Shown: positions 42,975 through 53,491 of the stretch, one piece after another | Layout of the letters: each line of letters starts with the position of its first letter | Position numbering within the stretch: position 1 is the first letter of the stretch | From: Serratia proteamaculans | GTDB lineage: Bacteria > Pseudomonadota > Gammaproteobacteria > Enterobacterales > Enterobacteriaceae | Length of the DNA stretch: 64,000 nucleotides | Assembly: GCF_008830365.1 (NCBI RefSeq) | Contig: NZ_WBKI01000001.1 | Location: 868,001 to 932,000, forward strand | Direction of reading: 5' to 3' | Translations under genes and position numbers: made by a program | Notes under the pieces: model-generated | Database searches by the model: none | Told to the model about the DNA's origin: nothing | What the model saw: only the letters and a program-made list of their open reading frames with translations

Positions 42975-44516
<1,542 letters not shown>

Positions 44517-44918
44517 TCACCTGTCTTTGATGATGTTTATTATCTTCCTACCCATAGCGATGGCCCCGGCCGACAAGCTTTTTGTTAACCTTGTCGGCAG
44601 CGAATTAAGGCGCCATCTATAACCTACTGAAAATATGATCGATGATCCATAATTGCTTACGCATTCAGGTCTGTTTTTACATAAAAACGCAGGCAACGAC
44701 ATGACAAATCGCAATTTAAAGTTAAAAAGCCCGCTGGAATGCCGTTTTTACGGCCATATTGTGGCAGCCATCAGGTTGAGAACTTCCGGCGTTGCGCGGC
44801 AGTAACGCATAAAAGTTATAAAATTGTGAATAATTAACACTTATGACATCAAAGGCTTTATTATTGAAACTTATGACGATTCTGCGCAAAATAACGGGCA
44901 CGTTCGTTCAAGGGATTT

Positions 44919-44970
44919 GTCTCATGGGATAACATAAAATGCTGAGACACTGCTCGAGATTACATGTAAT
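44919..44970. promoter_or_regulatory. Dyad elements upstream of ydgH
   Basis: The 44505-45043 gap is A+T rich and shows no gene. Two dyads stand out: TGTCTCA (44919-44925) with TGAGACA (44943-44949), and the perfect 12-base palindrome ATTACATGTAAT (44959-44970), 73 bases before ydgH. They may be regulator sites for ydgH; no regulator can be named from the sequence. Confidence 0.35.
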
Positions 44971-45043
44971 AATCGGCGGCTGAATTACACCTAAACAGTT
45001 CAGCACGTTATCAACGTTAATGCGCTAGGCGAAAGGATTTTTT

Positions 45044-45994
45044 ATGAAGCTGAAGAACACGATCATCGCATCAGCCTTGTTATCACTCACTGCGCTGTCT
45101 GCTCAGGCGGCACAAGAGTTAACTCCTGAAAAAGCAGCGGCGCTGAAGCCGTTTGATCGCATCACGATTACCGGCCGCTTTAATGCCATCAATGAAGCCG
45201 TTGATGCCGTATCCCGCCGTGCAGACAAACTGGGCGCAGACTCCTTCTACATCCAGGACAGCAATAACAGCAATAACGGCGGCAACTGGCGCGTCACCGC
45301 AGATCTTTATCATAAAGATGCGCCGGAAGTGAGCAAAGAGCCGAAGTACCGCGTGATTAACGGCGTTACCGAGCTGCCGAAAGAACAAGCCTTCCTGCTG
45401 GAGCCGTACGACACGGTGAGCGTCAGCGGTTTCTACCGCAGCCAGCCGGACATTAACGATGCCATCACCAAAGAAGCGAAAAAGAAAGGCGCAGCCTCGT
45501 TCTTTATCGTGCGTCAGGTCGATGCCAATCAGGGCGGCAACCAGTTCATTACCGCCTATATCTATAAAGCCGATGCCCCTAAACGTGCAGTACAGAGCCC
45601 GGATGCCATCCCGGCTGACTCTGAAGCCGGTAAGGCCGCACTGGCTGCCGGTGGTGCTGCTGCTGCCAAGGTTGAAATCCCGGGTGTTGCCTCTTCCGGC
45701 TCACCAAGCCGTGACGTGGGCCGTTTCTTCGAAACCCAGTCCTCTACCGGCAAACGTTATACTGTCACTTTACCGAACGGTACCCAGATTCAAGAAGTGA
45801 ACAACGTGACTGCCGCGCAGATGGTACCGTTTGATTCTGTGACCTTCACTGGCCACTTCAACAGCATGACCGACGTTTCTACCGAAGTCGCTAAACGTGC
45901 TGCCGAGAAAGGCGCCAAGTACTATCATGTGACCCGCCAGTGGCAGAACAAGAGCGGCGGTAACCTGACCGTCAGCGCTGACCTGTTCAAATAA
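45044..45994 (+). CDS. ydgH: YdgH, DUF1471-repeat envelope protein
   Basis: A 316-residue secreted protein. Its signal peptide is residues about 1-22 (ending SAQAA). It contains three DUF1471/BhsA-McbA-type repeats around residues 30-95, 110-175 and 235-315, each with an ExTPxxAxxLxPFDxIxxxG-like core followed by a KGAxSFFI/KGAKYYHV strand. A central Ala-rich linker separates the last repeat. YdgH-type proteins are periplasmic and linked to stress and envelope phenotypes. Gene order with ydgI matches E. coli. Confidence 0.95.
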   Translation: MKLKNTIIASALLSLTALSAQAAQELTPEKAAALKPFDRITITGRFNAINEAVDAVSRRADKLGADSFYIQDSNNSNNGGNWRVTADLYHKDAPEVSKEPKYRVINGVTELPKEQAFLLEPYDTVSVSGFYRSQPDINDAITKEAKKKGAASFFIVRQVDANQGGNQFITAYIYKADAPKRAVQSPDAIPADSEAGKAALAAGGAAAAKVEIPGVASSGSPSRDVGRFFETQSSTGKRYTVTLPNGTQIQEVNNVTAAQMVPFDSVTFTGHFNSMTDVSTEVAKRAAEKGAKYYHVTRQWQNKSGGNLTVSADLFK

Positions 45995-46016
45995 GTTTCA
46001 CTTTGCGGTTTACCAT

Positions 46017-46045
46017 CGGGCAGCCATTGAGCTGCCCGTTTTTTT
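46017..46045 (+). terminator. Intrinsic terminator after ydgH
   Basis: CGGGCAGC and GCTGCCCG form a perfect 8-bp stem with a 6-base loop followed by seven T residues, 22 bases after the ydgH stop. Confidence 0.9.
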
Positions 46046-46238
46046 GGGCGCGCAGTGCCCTGCCAGTTGAATAGTTTTTTGTAAATTACGCATACTTAAT
46101 CATTGCATCCATCCGCATCCATCCGTAGAATTTGCGCCAATTTTTAGGGCTATTGTCTACTCGCTCAGTAATTGCCATTACGTTGTTACTGCCAAGCAGT
46201 TCCCTCCCAGTTGTTTATTCTGCGTTCAGGATCCGTCA

Positions 46239-47630
46239 TTGGAAAAGAAATTAGGTCTTACCGCGTTAACCGCATTGGTGCTGAGCTCAATGCTGGGTGC
46301 CGGGGTTTTCAGCCTGCCACAAAACATGGCGCAGGTCGCCAGCCCGGCGGCCCTGCTGCTGGGTTGGGCGATTACCGGCGTCGGCATCCTGTTTCTGGCT
46401 TTTGCCATGCTGTTGCTTACCCGCCTGCGCCCCGATCTGGACGGCGGCATATTCACCTATGCGAAAGAAGGTTTTGGCGAACTGGTGGGATTCTGTTCCG
46501 CCTGGGGCTATTGGCTGTGCGCGGTGATCGCCAATGTCTCTTACCTGGTGATCGTCTTTGCCGCGCTGAGTTTATTCACCGATCGCGGCGGTGAGGTCAT
46601 TCTCGGCGACGGCAATACCTGGCAAGCGCTGCTGGCGGAGTCCGTATTGCTGTGGATCGTCCATGCGCTGGTGCTGCGGGGTGTGCAAACCGCCGCCAGC
46701 ATCAATCTGGTCGCGACTCTGGCCAAGCTGTTGCCGTTGGGGATGTTTGCCGTGTTGGCCGCGATGGCATTCAACATGGACGTCTTCACGCTGGATTTCC
46801 ACGGCGTTGCTCTCGGTAAGCCAGTGTGGGAGCAGGTAAAAAATACCATGCTGATTACCCTATGGGTATTTATCGGTGTGGAAGGTGCGGTGGTGGTTTC
46901 TGCGCGGGCACGTCATAAAAAAGATGTCGGCCGTGCCACCATGCTGGCAGTGATCTCCGCATTGGCGGTATATCTGTTGGTGACACTGTTATCACTGGGC
47001 GTGGTGCCGCGCAGCGAATTGGCCGAGATGCGCAATCCTTCTATGGCGGTGCTGATGGTCGATCTGATTGGCCCCTGGGGTGATGTGATTATCGCGGCCG
47101 GGCTGATCGTTTCGGTCTGCGGGGCTTACCTGAGCTGGACGATTATGGCCGCCGAAGTGCCGTTGCTGGCCGCTCAACACGGCGCTTTCCCGAAGATTTT
47201 CCGCAAGCAGAACAAGAATCACGCGCCCTCGGCTTCGCTATGGCTGACCAATATTGCGGTTCAGCTCGCTCTGGTGCTGATCTGGCTGACCGGCAGTAAC
47301 TACAATTCTCTGCTGACTATCGCCTCGGAAATGATCCTGGTGCCCTATTTCCTGGTCGGTGCCTTCCTGTTCAAGGTGGCGATCCGTCGTCAGGACAAAC
47401 GGCTGATGTTCGCTGCGACAGGCGCTTGCCTGTATGGAATCTGGCTGCTCTACGCTTCAGGATTGATGCATTTGCTGATGTCGGTGCTGCTGTATGCGCC
47501 GGGGCTGCTGGTGTTTATCTATGCCCGCAGCGGACACGATGACGTCAAATTGCTGAATCAACTGGAGAAAGGCAGTATTTTTCTGTTGCTGGTGGCCACG
47601 GTACCGGCCGGCTGGTTTATGCTGCAGTAG
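46239..47630 (+). CDS. ydgI: Amino-acid antiporter YdgI (arginine/ornithine antiporter-like, APC)
   Basis: A 463-residue inner-membrane protein with about 12-13 hydrophobic helices. It has the APC signature SSMLGAGVFSLPQNMA in helix 1 and VSARARHKKDVGRATM in the loop before helix 7. It is close to E. coli YdgI along its whole length. Related antiporters exchange arginine for ornithine (ArcD); the substrates of YdgI itself are not fixed here. The ATG at 46239 has AGGA at a 6-base distance. A 10-base direct repeat (GCATCCATCC) lies about 120 bases upstream without a known role. Confidence 0.93.
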   Translation: MEKKLGLTALTALVLSSMLGAGVFSLPQNMAQVASPAALLLGWAITGVGILFLAFAMLLLTRLRPDLDGGIFTYAKEGFGELVGFCSAWGYWLCAVIANVSYLVIVFAALSLFTDRGGEVILGDGNTWQALLAESVLLWIVHALVLRGVQTAASINLVATLAKLLPLGMFAVLAAMAFNMDVFTLDFHGVALGKPVWEQVKNTMLITLWVFIGVEGAVVVSARARHKKDVGRATMLAVISALAVYLLVTLLSLGVVPRSELAEMRNPSMAVLMVDLIGPWGDVIIAAGLIVSVCGAYLSWTIMAAEVPLLAAQHGAFPKIFRKQNKNHAPSASLWLTNIAVQLALVLIWLTGSNYNSLLTIASEMILVPYFLVGAFLFKVAIRRQDKRLMFAATGACLYGIWLLYASGLMHLLMSVLLYAPGLLVFIYARSGHDDVKLLNQLEKGSIFLLLVATVPAGWFMLQ

Positions 47631-47659
47631 GTGAAGAATTGCCGGGTGGGAACACCCGG

Positions 47660-48076
47660 TCAGTAACGTTGAGACTGGTGCAGACTGATGGTCATGCGTT
47701 CCCCAACCTGAGAGATGATAACTCCCTCAACGCATTCTTGCTGAATGGTCGCCAACTGCTGCGTATCCAGAGCATAGGGCAGTTTAATGTCGAATACTGC
47801 CAACCCCTGCTGCTGCGCCAGATCGATCAGGCGCACGATGTTGGTTTCGTCGCTGACCTGGGTGGAAACCACCTGCAGCGCCAACGCTTCCAACTGCTCT
47901 TTCCGTGTTTGTGAAGCGGAAGCCTGAGATTTCAATACCATGCCAAAAAATGGCATCACACCATAGATTGCATCAACAAAGCGCCAGTGCTTCTTGCACG
48001 ATGCGGACAGAAAATCCATGTAATCAAAGCAGATTCTCTCACTGCGGGCGACGGGTGCAAGGTGACTGCTGTTCAT
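47660..48076 (-). CDS. Unrecognised 138-residue protein between ydgI and folM
   Basis: A soluble alpha/beta-looking protein of 138 residues with no family I recognise. The N-terminal part contains a Cys/Tyr-rich stretch (ERICFDYMDFLSASCKKHWR). The middle is a Gln/Leu-rich helical stretch, and the end alternates strands (AVFDIKLPYA, VEGVIISQVGERMTISL). No signal peptide or convincing membrane segment is seen. It faces the opposite way to the conserved ydgI and folM genes around it, and sits where E. coli has nothing but folM and ydgC. AGGAAGGG precedes the start. Confidence 0.65.
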   Translation of the reverse strand: MNSSHLAPVARSERICFDYMDFLSASCKKHWRFVDAIYGVMPFFGMVLKSQASASQTRKEQLEALALQVVSTQVSDETNIVRLIDLAQQQGLAVFDIKLPYALDTQQLATIQQECVEGVIISQVGERMTISLHQSQRY

Positions 48077-48202
48077 CCCTTCCTCTCATTGCCAGTGTAT
48101 TACATCCTGAAATGGATAATCGATGCGAAGCTTTAACGAATTTCCGCCGTATAATGGCATAATTCCCCTATTGTTTGCCAGTCTGTCCAGGAGCTTTAAT
48201 CA

Positions 48203-48925
48203 ATGGAACATCACAACTCAGCCCCGGTGCTCATTACGGGCGGCGCACGCCGGATTGGACTGGCACTGGCTAGGTCATTCTTGCAACGCGATATTCCCGT
48301 GATTATCGCCTATCGCAGCGACTACCCGGCACTGAGCGAGCTGAAAAGACTGGGGGCAATCTGTATTCAGGGCGATTTCGCAACGCACGACGGCATCTAC
48401 CGTTTTGCTGAGCAGGTTCGTCAGGCCGCCCCCAAACTGCGCGCGGTGATCCACAACGCCAGCGCCTGGCAGGCCGAATCGCCGGAAGTGCCGCCGGAGC
48501 AGGTTATGGCGGCGATGCTGCAAATTCACGTTTATACCCCTTATCTGCTCAATCAATTGCTGGAGTCTTGCCTGCTGGGCCAGGGACAAGCCGGTGCGGA
48601 TATTATCCACCTGACCGACTATGTGGTGGAGAAAGGCAGCGACAAACACATTGCCTATGCCGCCAGTAAAGCCGCACTGGACAATATGACCCGTTCATTT
48701 GCCCGCAAGCTGGCGCCAGAGGTCAAAGTCAATGCCATCGCACCGGCGCTGATTATCTTCAATCCGGGTGATGACGAGCCGTATCGTCAGCAGGCGCTGG
48801 CAAAATCACTGATGAAAATCGCCCCTGGTGAGAGTGAAGTGGTCAACCTGGTGAATTACCTGCTGGAAAGCCGCTATGTCACCGGCCGTACCCATGGCGT
48901 AGACGGTGGCCGTCCACTGCGCTAA
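48203..48925 (+). CDS. folM: Dihydromonapterin reductase FolM
   Basis: A 240-residue short-chain dehydrogenase. It carries the NADPH motif TGGARRIGLALARSF, the catalytic Tyr-Lys in YAASKAALDN and a typical C-terminal GVDGGRPLR. FolM reduces dihydromonapterin, and weakly dihydrofolate, with NADPH in the cytoplasm. Upstream of rstA as in E. coli, but the ydgC gene found in E. coli is missing here. Confidence 0.95.
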   Translation: MEHHNSAPVLITGGARRIGLALARSFLQRDIPVIIAYRSDYPALSELKRLGAICIQGDFATHDGIYRFAEQVRQAAPKLRAVIHNASAWQAESPEVPPEQVMAAMLQIHVYTPYLLNQLLESCLLGQGQAGADIIHLTDYVVEKGSDKHIAYAASKAALDNMTRSFARKLAPEVKVNAIAPALIIFNPGDDEPYRQQALAKSLMKIAPGESEVVNLVNYLLESRYVTGRTHGVDGGRPLR

Positions 48926-48999
48926 CGCACAAATCTGCATGGTATATCGCGGAGCCCCGCGCTATGCTGAATTTCGTTATTCTGATAAAACCGCTGAAT

Positions 49000-49725
49000 A
49001 TGCATAAAATTGTTTTTGTGGAAGACGATCCGGAAGTCGGCAAACTGATTGCCGCCTATCTGGGCAAGCACGATATTGATGTATTGATTGAGCCACGCGG
49101 CGACAGTGCGCAGGCACGCATCGAGTTGGAACAACCAGATCTGGTGCTGCTAGACATCATGTTACCCGGCAAAGACGGCATGACGCTGTGTCGCGATCTG
49201 CGCCCGACCTTCCCCGGCCCAATTGTGCTGCTCACCTCACTCGACAGCGACATGAACCATATCCTGTCGTTGGAAATGGGCGCTAACGATTACATCCTGA
49301 AAACCACGCCACCGGCAGTATTATTGGCGCGGCTACGTCTGCATTTGCGTCAGCATGGCAATCAGCCAAAGGAAGAATCAACTCAGCCAATCACCCAACA
49401 CAACGCCTTGCACTTTGGCTTGTTATGTATCGATCCGGTCAACCGTCAGGTGACCCTGGGCGAAGAGATCATCACCCTTTCCACCTCAGATTTTGATCTG
49501 CTGTGGGAACTGGCCACCCATGCCGGGCAAATCATGGATCGCGAAGCCCTGCTGCAAAACCTGCGCGGCGTGAGTTATGACGGTCTGGATCGCAGTATCG
49601 ACGTGGCGATTTCCCGCCTGCGACGCAAGCTGTACGACAATGCGCTGGAGCCCTTCCGCGTCAAAACCGTGCGCAATAAAGGCTATCTGTTCGCCCCGAA
49701 TGCCTGGGAGTTCGTGCAGCAATGA
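49000..49725 (+). CDS. rstA: Response regulator RstA
   Basis: A 241-residue OmpR-family response regulator. The receiver domain has the phosphoacceptor Asp52 in VLLDIMLPGKDG, and the C-terminal winged helix includes LSTSDFDLLWELATHAGQ and VDVAISRLRRKL. Very close to E. coli RstA. The ATG at 49000 matches the family start but has a weak RBS; an ATG at 48964 has a better GGAG and would add 12 residues, so the start is uncertain. It overlaps rstB by 4 bases. RstA activates asr and acid-stress genes; an RstA box lies upstream of asr in this window. Confidence 0.96.
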   Translation: MHKIVFVEDDPEVGKLIAAYLGKHDIDVLIEPRGDSAQARIELEQPDLVLLDIMLPGKDGMTLCRDLRPTFPGPIVLLTSLDSDMNHILSLEMGANDYILKTTPPAVLLARLRLHLRQHGNQPKEESTQPITQHNALHFGLLCIDPVNRQVTLGEEIITLSTSDFDLLWELATHAGQIMDREALLQNLRGVSYDGLDRSIDVAISRLRRKLYDNALEPFRVKTVRNKGYLFAPNAWEFVQQ

Positions 49726-51026
49726 GAAAGCTTTTTGTGCAGTTCTTCCTGCTGCTTTTCGTTTGCTTCCTGGTGATGGCGATGCTGGTGGGACTGGTGT
49801 ACAAAGTCACCGCCGAACGCGCCGGCCGCCAGTCGATGGACGACCTGATGAAAAGCTCGCTGTACCTGATGCGCAGTGAACTACGGGAAATTCCGCTGAA
49901 AGACTGGAACAAGACCATCGCCACGCTGGACTTGAACCTGTCGTTTAAACTGCACATTGAACCGCTCGGCAAACAGGATCTGAGTGAAGATCTGATGAAA
50001 CGGCTACGCCTTGGGGAAATTATCGCCCTCGACGACCAATACACCTTTATGCAGCGGATTCCACGCAGCCACTACGTGCTGGTCGTCGGGCCGATCCCTT
50101 ATCTGTTCTATCTGCATCAAATGCGGCTGCTGGATTTGGCCCTGCTGGTGTTTATCGGCATGTCGCTGGCCCTGCCGGTATTTTTGTGGATGCGCCCGCA
50201 CTGGCAGGACTTGCTCAAGCTGGAAAATGCGGCTCAGCGCCTCGGTGCCGGGCATCTTGATGAACGCACCCATTTCGATCCCACCTCCAGCCTCAATCGG
50301 CTCGGGGTGGCGTTTAATCAGATGGCGGATAACGTCAATACGCTGATCGCCAGCAAGAAACAGTTGATCGACGGCATCGCCCATGAGCTGCGAACGCCGC
50401 TGGTGCGGTTGCGCTACCGGCTGGCGATGAGCGATAACCTGACCGAGAGCGAGCAGCAGGCGCTGAACCGCGATATCGGTCAGTTGGAGTCACTGATCGA
50501 CGAACTGCTGACCTATGCACGCCTCGACCGTCCACAGGTGGCACTCAATATAGAACCTCTCGATTTACCCAAATGGCTGGAGGACAAGGCTGACGATCTG
50601 CACCTGATCCACCCGGAACGGGAAATCGAGTTGGATATCCCACACGTCGGCGATTTTGGCGGCGTCGATTTACGACTAATGGAACGAGTGCTGGATAACC
50701 TGGTGAACAATGCTCTGCGTTATAGTGAAAAACGTCTGCGTATCGGCCTGTGGTTTGACGGCGACAACGCCTGCCTGCAGGTAGAAGACGACGGCCCTGG
50801 TATTCCACCGGAAGAACGTGAACGGGTATTCGAACCCTTTGTGCGTCTCGATCCCAGCCGCGATCGCGCTACCGGCGGCTGCGGGCTGGGCCTGGCCATT
50901 GTTCATTCTATCGCCGTGGCCTATCAGGGTCAGGTGTACGTAGACGCCAGTTCACTCGGCGGTGCCAGCTTCCGCTTCTGTTGGCCGCTAAAGCCTACTT
51001 TCAATTTAAAAGCAGAACCGGTGTAA
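49722..51026 (+). CDS. rstB: Sensor histidine kinase RstB
   Basis: A 434-residue sensor kinase. Membrane helices lie at about residues 5-27 and 138-157, with a periplasmic domain between. A HAMP region follows (to about 210), then the His box DGIAHELRTPLVRL with phospho-accepting His221. The ATPase has the N box DNLVNNALRYS and G boxes DDGPGIP and GCGLGLAI. RstB phosphorylates RstA and responds to envelope/acid signals through the PhoQ-linked network. Start overlaps rstA by ATGA. Confidence 0.96.
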   Translation: MRKLFVQFFLLLFVCFLVMAMLVGLVYKVTAERAGRQSMDDLMKSSLYLMRSELREIPLKDWNKTIATLDLNLSFKLHIEPLGKQDLSEDLMKRLRLGEIIALDDQYTFMQRIPRSHYVLVVGPIPYLFYLHQMRLLDLALLVFIGMSLALPVFLWMRPHWQDLLKLENAAQRLGAGHLDERTHFDPTSSLNRLGVAFNQMADNVNTLIASKKQLIDGIAHELRTPLVRLRYRLAMSDNLTESEQQALNRDIGQLESLIDELLTYARLDRPQVALNIEPLDLPKWLEDKADDLHLIHPEREIELDIPHVGDFGGVDLRLMERVLDNLVNNALRYSEKRLRIGLWFDGDNACLQVEDDGPGIPPEERERVFEPFVRLDPSRDRATGGCGLGLAIVHSIAVAYQGQVYVDASSLGGASFRFCWPLKPTFNLKAEPV

Positions 51027-51093
51027 CCCTGTTTACGCGGCAGCATGAAAACGCGAAAGAGTTATCCGGTTTACAATAAAATGGAGCTAAACG

Positions 51094-52590
51094 ATGACAT
51101 CTGCACATTCCCCTTCTTCATACGACGAGCTGCGTGCCATTTTCACCCGACTGTCGCGCTTCAGCCACCTCTCCGCCATTGCCGGCTGGGACATGCAAAC
51201 CATGATGCCACCAAGTGGCAGCAAAGCGCGTTCGGAAGCGCTGGCCGAGCTGAGCGTGCTGCAACACCAAATTTTAACGGCAGAAAAAACCGGTCGTTTG
51301 TTTGAACGCGCACAGCAAGAAACGTTGGATGACATCGATCAGGCTAACTTGCTGGAGATGCGCCGTCAGTATGACAATGCGGTGCTGGTACCGGAATCGC
51401 TGGTCGAAGCTAAGTCGCTGGCTGGCGCACGTTGTGAGCACGCCTGGCGTTCCCAACGCCCGGCCAACGACTGGGAAGGTTTCTCGGAAAACCTGCGTGA
51501 AGTGGTCAAACTGAGCCGGCAGGAAGCGCAGATCCGCGCCGAAGCGGCAGGCTCCAGCCGCTATGATGCCCTGCTGAACCTGTATGAACCGGGGATGCGC
51601 AGCAGTGATATTGACCGTATCTTTGGCGATCTGAAAACCTGGCTGCCCGACCTGCTACAGAAAGTAGTAGCCAAACAGGCTCAGGAACCTTGCCAGGTTC
51701 CGCAGGGGCCGTTCAATGTGGAAACTCAACGTCAACTGAGCCTGAGCGTGATGAAACTGCTCGGCTTTAACTTCGACGGCGGCCGGGTGGATGTCAGCGC
51801 ACACCCGTTCTGCGGCGGTGTACCGGAAGATGTACGCATCACTACTCGTTATAACGACAAAGAGTTCCTGACCGCTCTGCTCGGTATCGTGCATGAGACC
51901 GGTCATGCCCGTTACGAACAAAATCTTCCGCGTGAATGGTTGGGCCAACCGGTGGCGCAGGCACGCTCTACCGCTATTCATGAATCACAAAGCCTGCTGT
52001 TTGAAATGCAGCTGGCGCGCGGCAGCGATTTCCTGAAAATTCTGCGCCCGCTGGTCGTCAATCAATTCGGCGAACAACCGGCGCTGGAAGAAAGTAACTT
52101 CATCCGTCTGAATCAACGAGTGAAGCCAGGCCTGATCCGCGTAGACGCTGACGAAGTCAGCTACCCGGCACACGTGATCCTCCGTTATGAAATTGAGAAG
52201 GCCCTGGTCGAAGGCGAGATTGAGGTGGAAGACATCCCGGCGCTGTGGAACGAAAAAATGCGCGGCTACCTGGGCCTGGACACCGTCGGCAACTACCGCA
52301 ACGGCTGCATGCAGGACATTCACTGGACCGATGGCGCATTTGGTTACTTCCCGACTTATACCCTTGGCGCCATGTATGCCGCGCAACTGTTCAATAGCGC
52401 ACGTGAAGCGCTGCCGACGTTGAACAATGACATCGCCGAAGGCAATCTGAACCCACTGTTCCACTGGCTGAAACAGAATATCTGGCGTCACGGTAGCCGT
52501 TTCCCTACCGATCCCCTGATCGCCAATGCGACCGGTGAAACCTTGAATCCGAGCTATTTCCGCAGGCATCTGGAAAACCGTTACCTGTAA
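51094..52590 (+). CDS. Metallocarboxypeptidase, M32 family
   Basis: A 498-residue thermostable-carboxypeptidase-type protein. The zinc motif HETGH (267-271) and the HES motif in STAIHESQSL (296-298) are both present, with IRVDADEVSYPAHVILRYE as the conserved downstream block. It removes C-terminal residues of peptides in the cytoplasm. In E. coli the rstAB neighbour at this place is the Ter/tus region; here this gene occupies that place, and the tus gene is not in the window. A terminator-like hairpin follows. Confidence 0.93.
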   Translation: MTSAHSPSSYDELRAIFTRLSRFSHLSAIAGWDMQTMMPPSGSKARSEALAELSVLQHQILTAEKTGRLFERAQQETLDDIDQANLLEMRRQYDNAVLVPESLVEAKSLAGARCEHAWRSQRPANDWEGFSENLREVVKLSRQEAQIRAEAAGSSRYDALLNLYEPGMRSSDIDRIFGDLKTWLPDLLQKVVAKQAQEPCQVPQGPFNVETQRQLSLSVMKLLGFNFDGGRVDVSAHPFCGGVPEDVRITTRYNDKEFLTALLGIVHETGHARYEQNLPREWLGQPVAQARSTAIHESQSLLFEMQLARGSDFLKILRPLVVNQFGEQPALEESNFIRLNQRVKPGLIRVDADEVSYPAHVILRYEIEKALVEGEIEVEDIPALWNEKMRGYLGLDTVGNYRNGCMQDIHWTDGAFGYFPTYTLGAMYAAQLFNSAREALPTLNNDIAEGNLNPLFHWLKQNIWRHGSRFPTDPLIANATGETLNPSYFRRHLENRYL

Positions 52591-52602
52591 TATCTTCCCC
52601 AG

Positions 52603-52625
52603 GCACGGCTAACCCCGTGCTTTTT
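52603..52625 (+). terminator. Terminator after the M32 gene
   Basis: GCACGG and CCGTGC (6 bp, extendable by two weaker pairs) with loop CTAACC are followed by TTTTT, 12 bases after the stop. Confidence 0.75.
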
Positions 52626-52713
52626 CCCCCTGCTTTGCCGCAACTATTCCATAGCGCACTTCCCCTATCTCAGACACCCTGGCCGCAGAGTGCGGGTTGG
52701 TTACCCTCTATAT

Positions 52714-52729
52714 GTATGTTGTAACTAAA
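52714..52729 (+). other. Ter-like replication-arrest site
   Basis: GTATGTTGTAACTAAA is identical over 16 bases to the core of E. coli TerA, TerB and TerD. In E. coli, TerB lies next to rstB and tus. Here it lies 124 bases after the M32 gene, in the same rstAB-asr neighbourhood; no tus gene is in this window. By E. coli rules, with the GTATG end non-permissive, it would stop replication forks moving toward higher coordinates. That requires a Tus protein somewhere else in the genome. Confidence 0.8.
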
Positions 52730-52783
52730 ATGAGATTGAAAGGCAGTCGAACCCGGTGGATTAACCGGCCAGTATCCACGATG

Positions 52784-52797
52784 TACATTAGGTTACA
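52784..52797 (+). promoter_or_regulatory. RstA box of the asr promoter
   Basis: TACATTAGGTTACA matches the RstA box TACATNTNGTTACA except at one defined base. It lies 105 bases before asr, and TACTAT at 52840-52845 may be the -10. The RstA/RstB genes are encoded just upstream in the same window. Confidence 0.75.
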
Positions 52798-52902
52798 CGC
52801 CGAAACCAATCACTCACGGAAAGCCTCCCGCCGTTTGCCTACTATCTTGTCACCGGCCCCGCAGTGGGCTTGATACATGATGAGTAATTTGAGGAATCAA
52901 CA

Positions 52903-53190
52903 ATGAAAAAAGTATTAGCTCTGGTTGTTGCCGCTGCAATGGGTCTGTCTTCTGTTGCCTTCGCTGCTGACGCTGCCACGACTACCGCACCAGCGGCAAC
53001 GGCTACCACCACCATGGCTGCACCGGCCAAGACCACTCACGTGAAAAAACATCACGCGAAGAAAGCACCGGTTCAAAAAGCTCAGGCGGCTAAAAAGCAC
53101 CACAAAGCCACCGCCAAGAAAGCGCCGGCTCAGAAAGCCCAGGCCGCCAAGAAACACCACAAAAAAACCAGCCATAAAAAAGCGGCGTAA
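52903..53190 (+). CDS. asr: Acid shock protein Asr
   Basis: A 95-residue periplasmic basic protein. The signal peptide spans residues about 1-21 ([20 protein letters not shown]). The mature part is Ala/Thr-rich and then has repeats of [15 protein letters not shown] (residues about 53-85), ending KKTSHKKAA. Asr protects the envelope at low pH and is induced through RstAB/PhoBR. An RstA box precedes it. Length and order agree with E. coli asr-ydgU-ydgD. Confidence 0.95.
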   Translation: MKKVLALVVAAAMGLSSVAFAADAATTTAPAATATTTMAAPAKTTHVKKHHAKKAPVQKAQAAKKHHKATAKKAPAQKAQAAKKHHKKTSHKKAA

Positions 53191-53238
53191 CAGCAATCTG
53201 ATGTGAGGCTCCCTCACCAGTCAAGACTTGAGTTGTCC

Positions 53239-53264
53239 AACACCCGGTTCGCCGGGTGTTTTTT
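53239..53264 (+). terminator. Intrinsic terminator after asr
   Basis: AACACCCGG and CCGGGTGTT form a perfect 9-bp stem with a UUCG tetraloop followed by TTTT. It lies 49 bases after asr. Confidence 0.9.
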
Positions 53265-53281
53265 CATCGGGGGTTCTCATC

Positions 53282-53362
53282 ATGCTGCGTCGCTACTTAT
53301 TTGAAATCATTCTGACCACGCTGATCCTCTGCGGACTGATCGCCGCCTTTTTTTACCTATAA
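53282..53362 (+). CDS. ydgU: Small membrane protein YdgU
   Basis: A 26-residue single-span protein: MLRRYLFEIILTTLILCGLI, then AAFFYL. It has a basic start, a Leu/Ile helix and the same layout and position as E. coli YdgU between asr and ydgD. It is too short for most gene callers. Its role is unknown; it presumably sits in the inner membrane. It lies just after the asr terminator, so it may be read by weak read-through or its own promoter. Confidence 0.75.
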   Translation: MLRRYLFEIILTTLILCGLIAAFFYL

Positions 53363-53491
53363 CCGCCCCCCTCCTCTGGATAAGAAATTATTGAAAAATC
53401 AATCACTGCCCATCCACACGGCGACTAAATCAGTCTATAGTTACCATTCAGTGTGTTTATGGATGACCCGTATTTTCCAGGCAAGAAACCT

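Noticed and set aside
46103-46125. Direct repeat GCATCCATCC before ydgI
   Set aside because: It is only two units, has no other features of a repeat element and may be chance.
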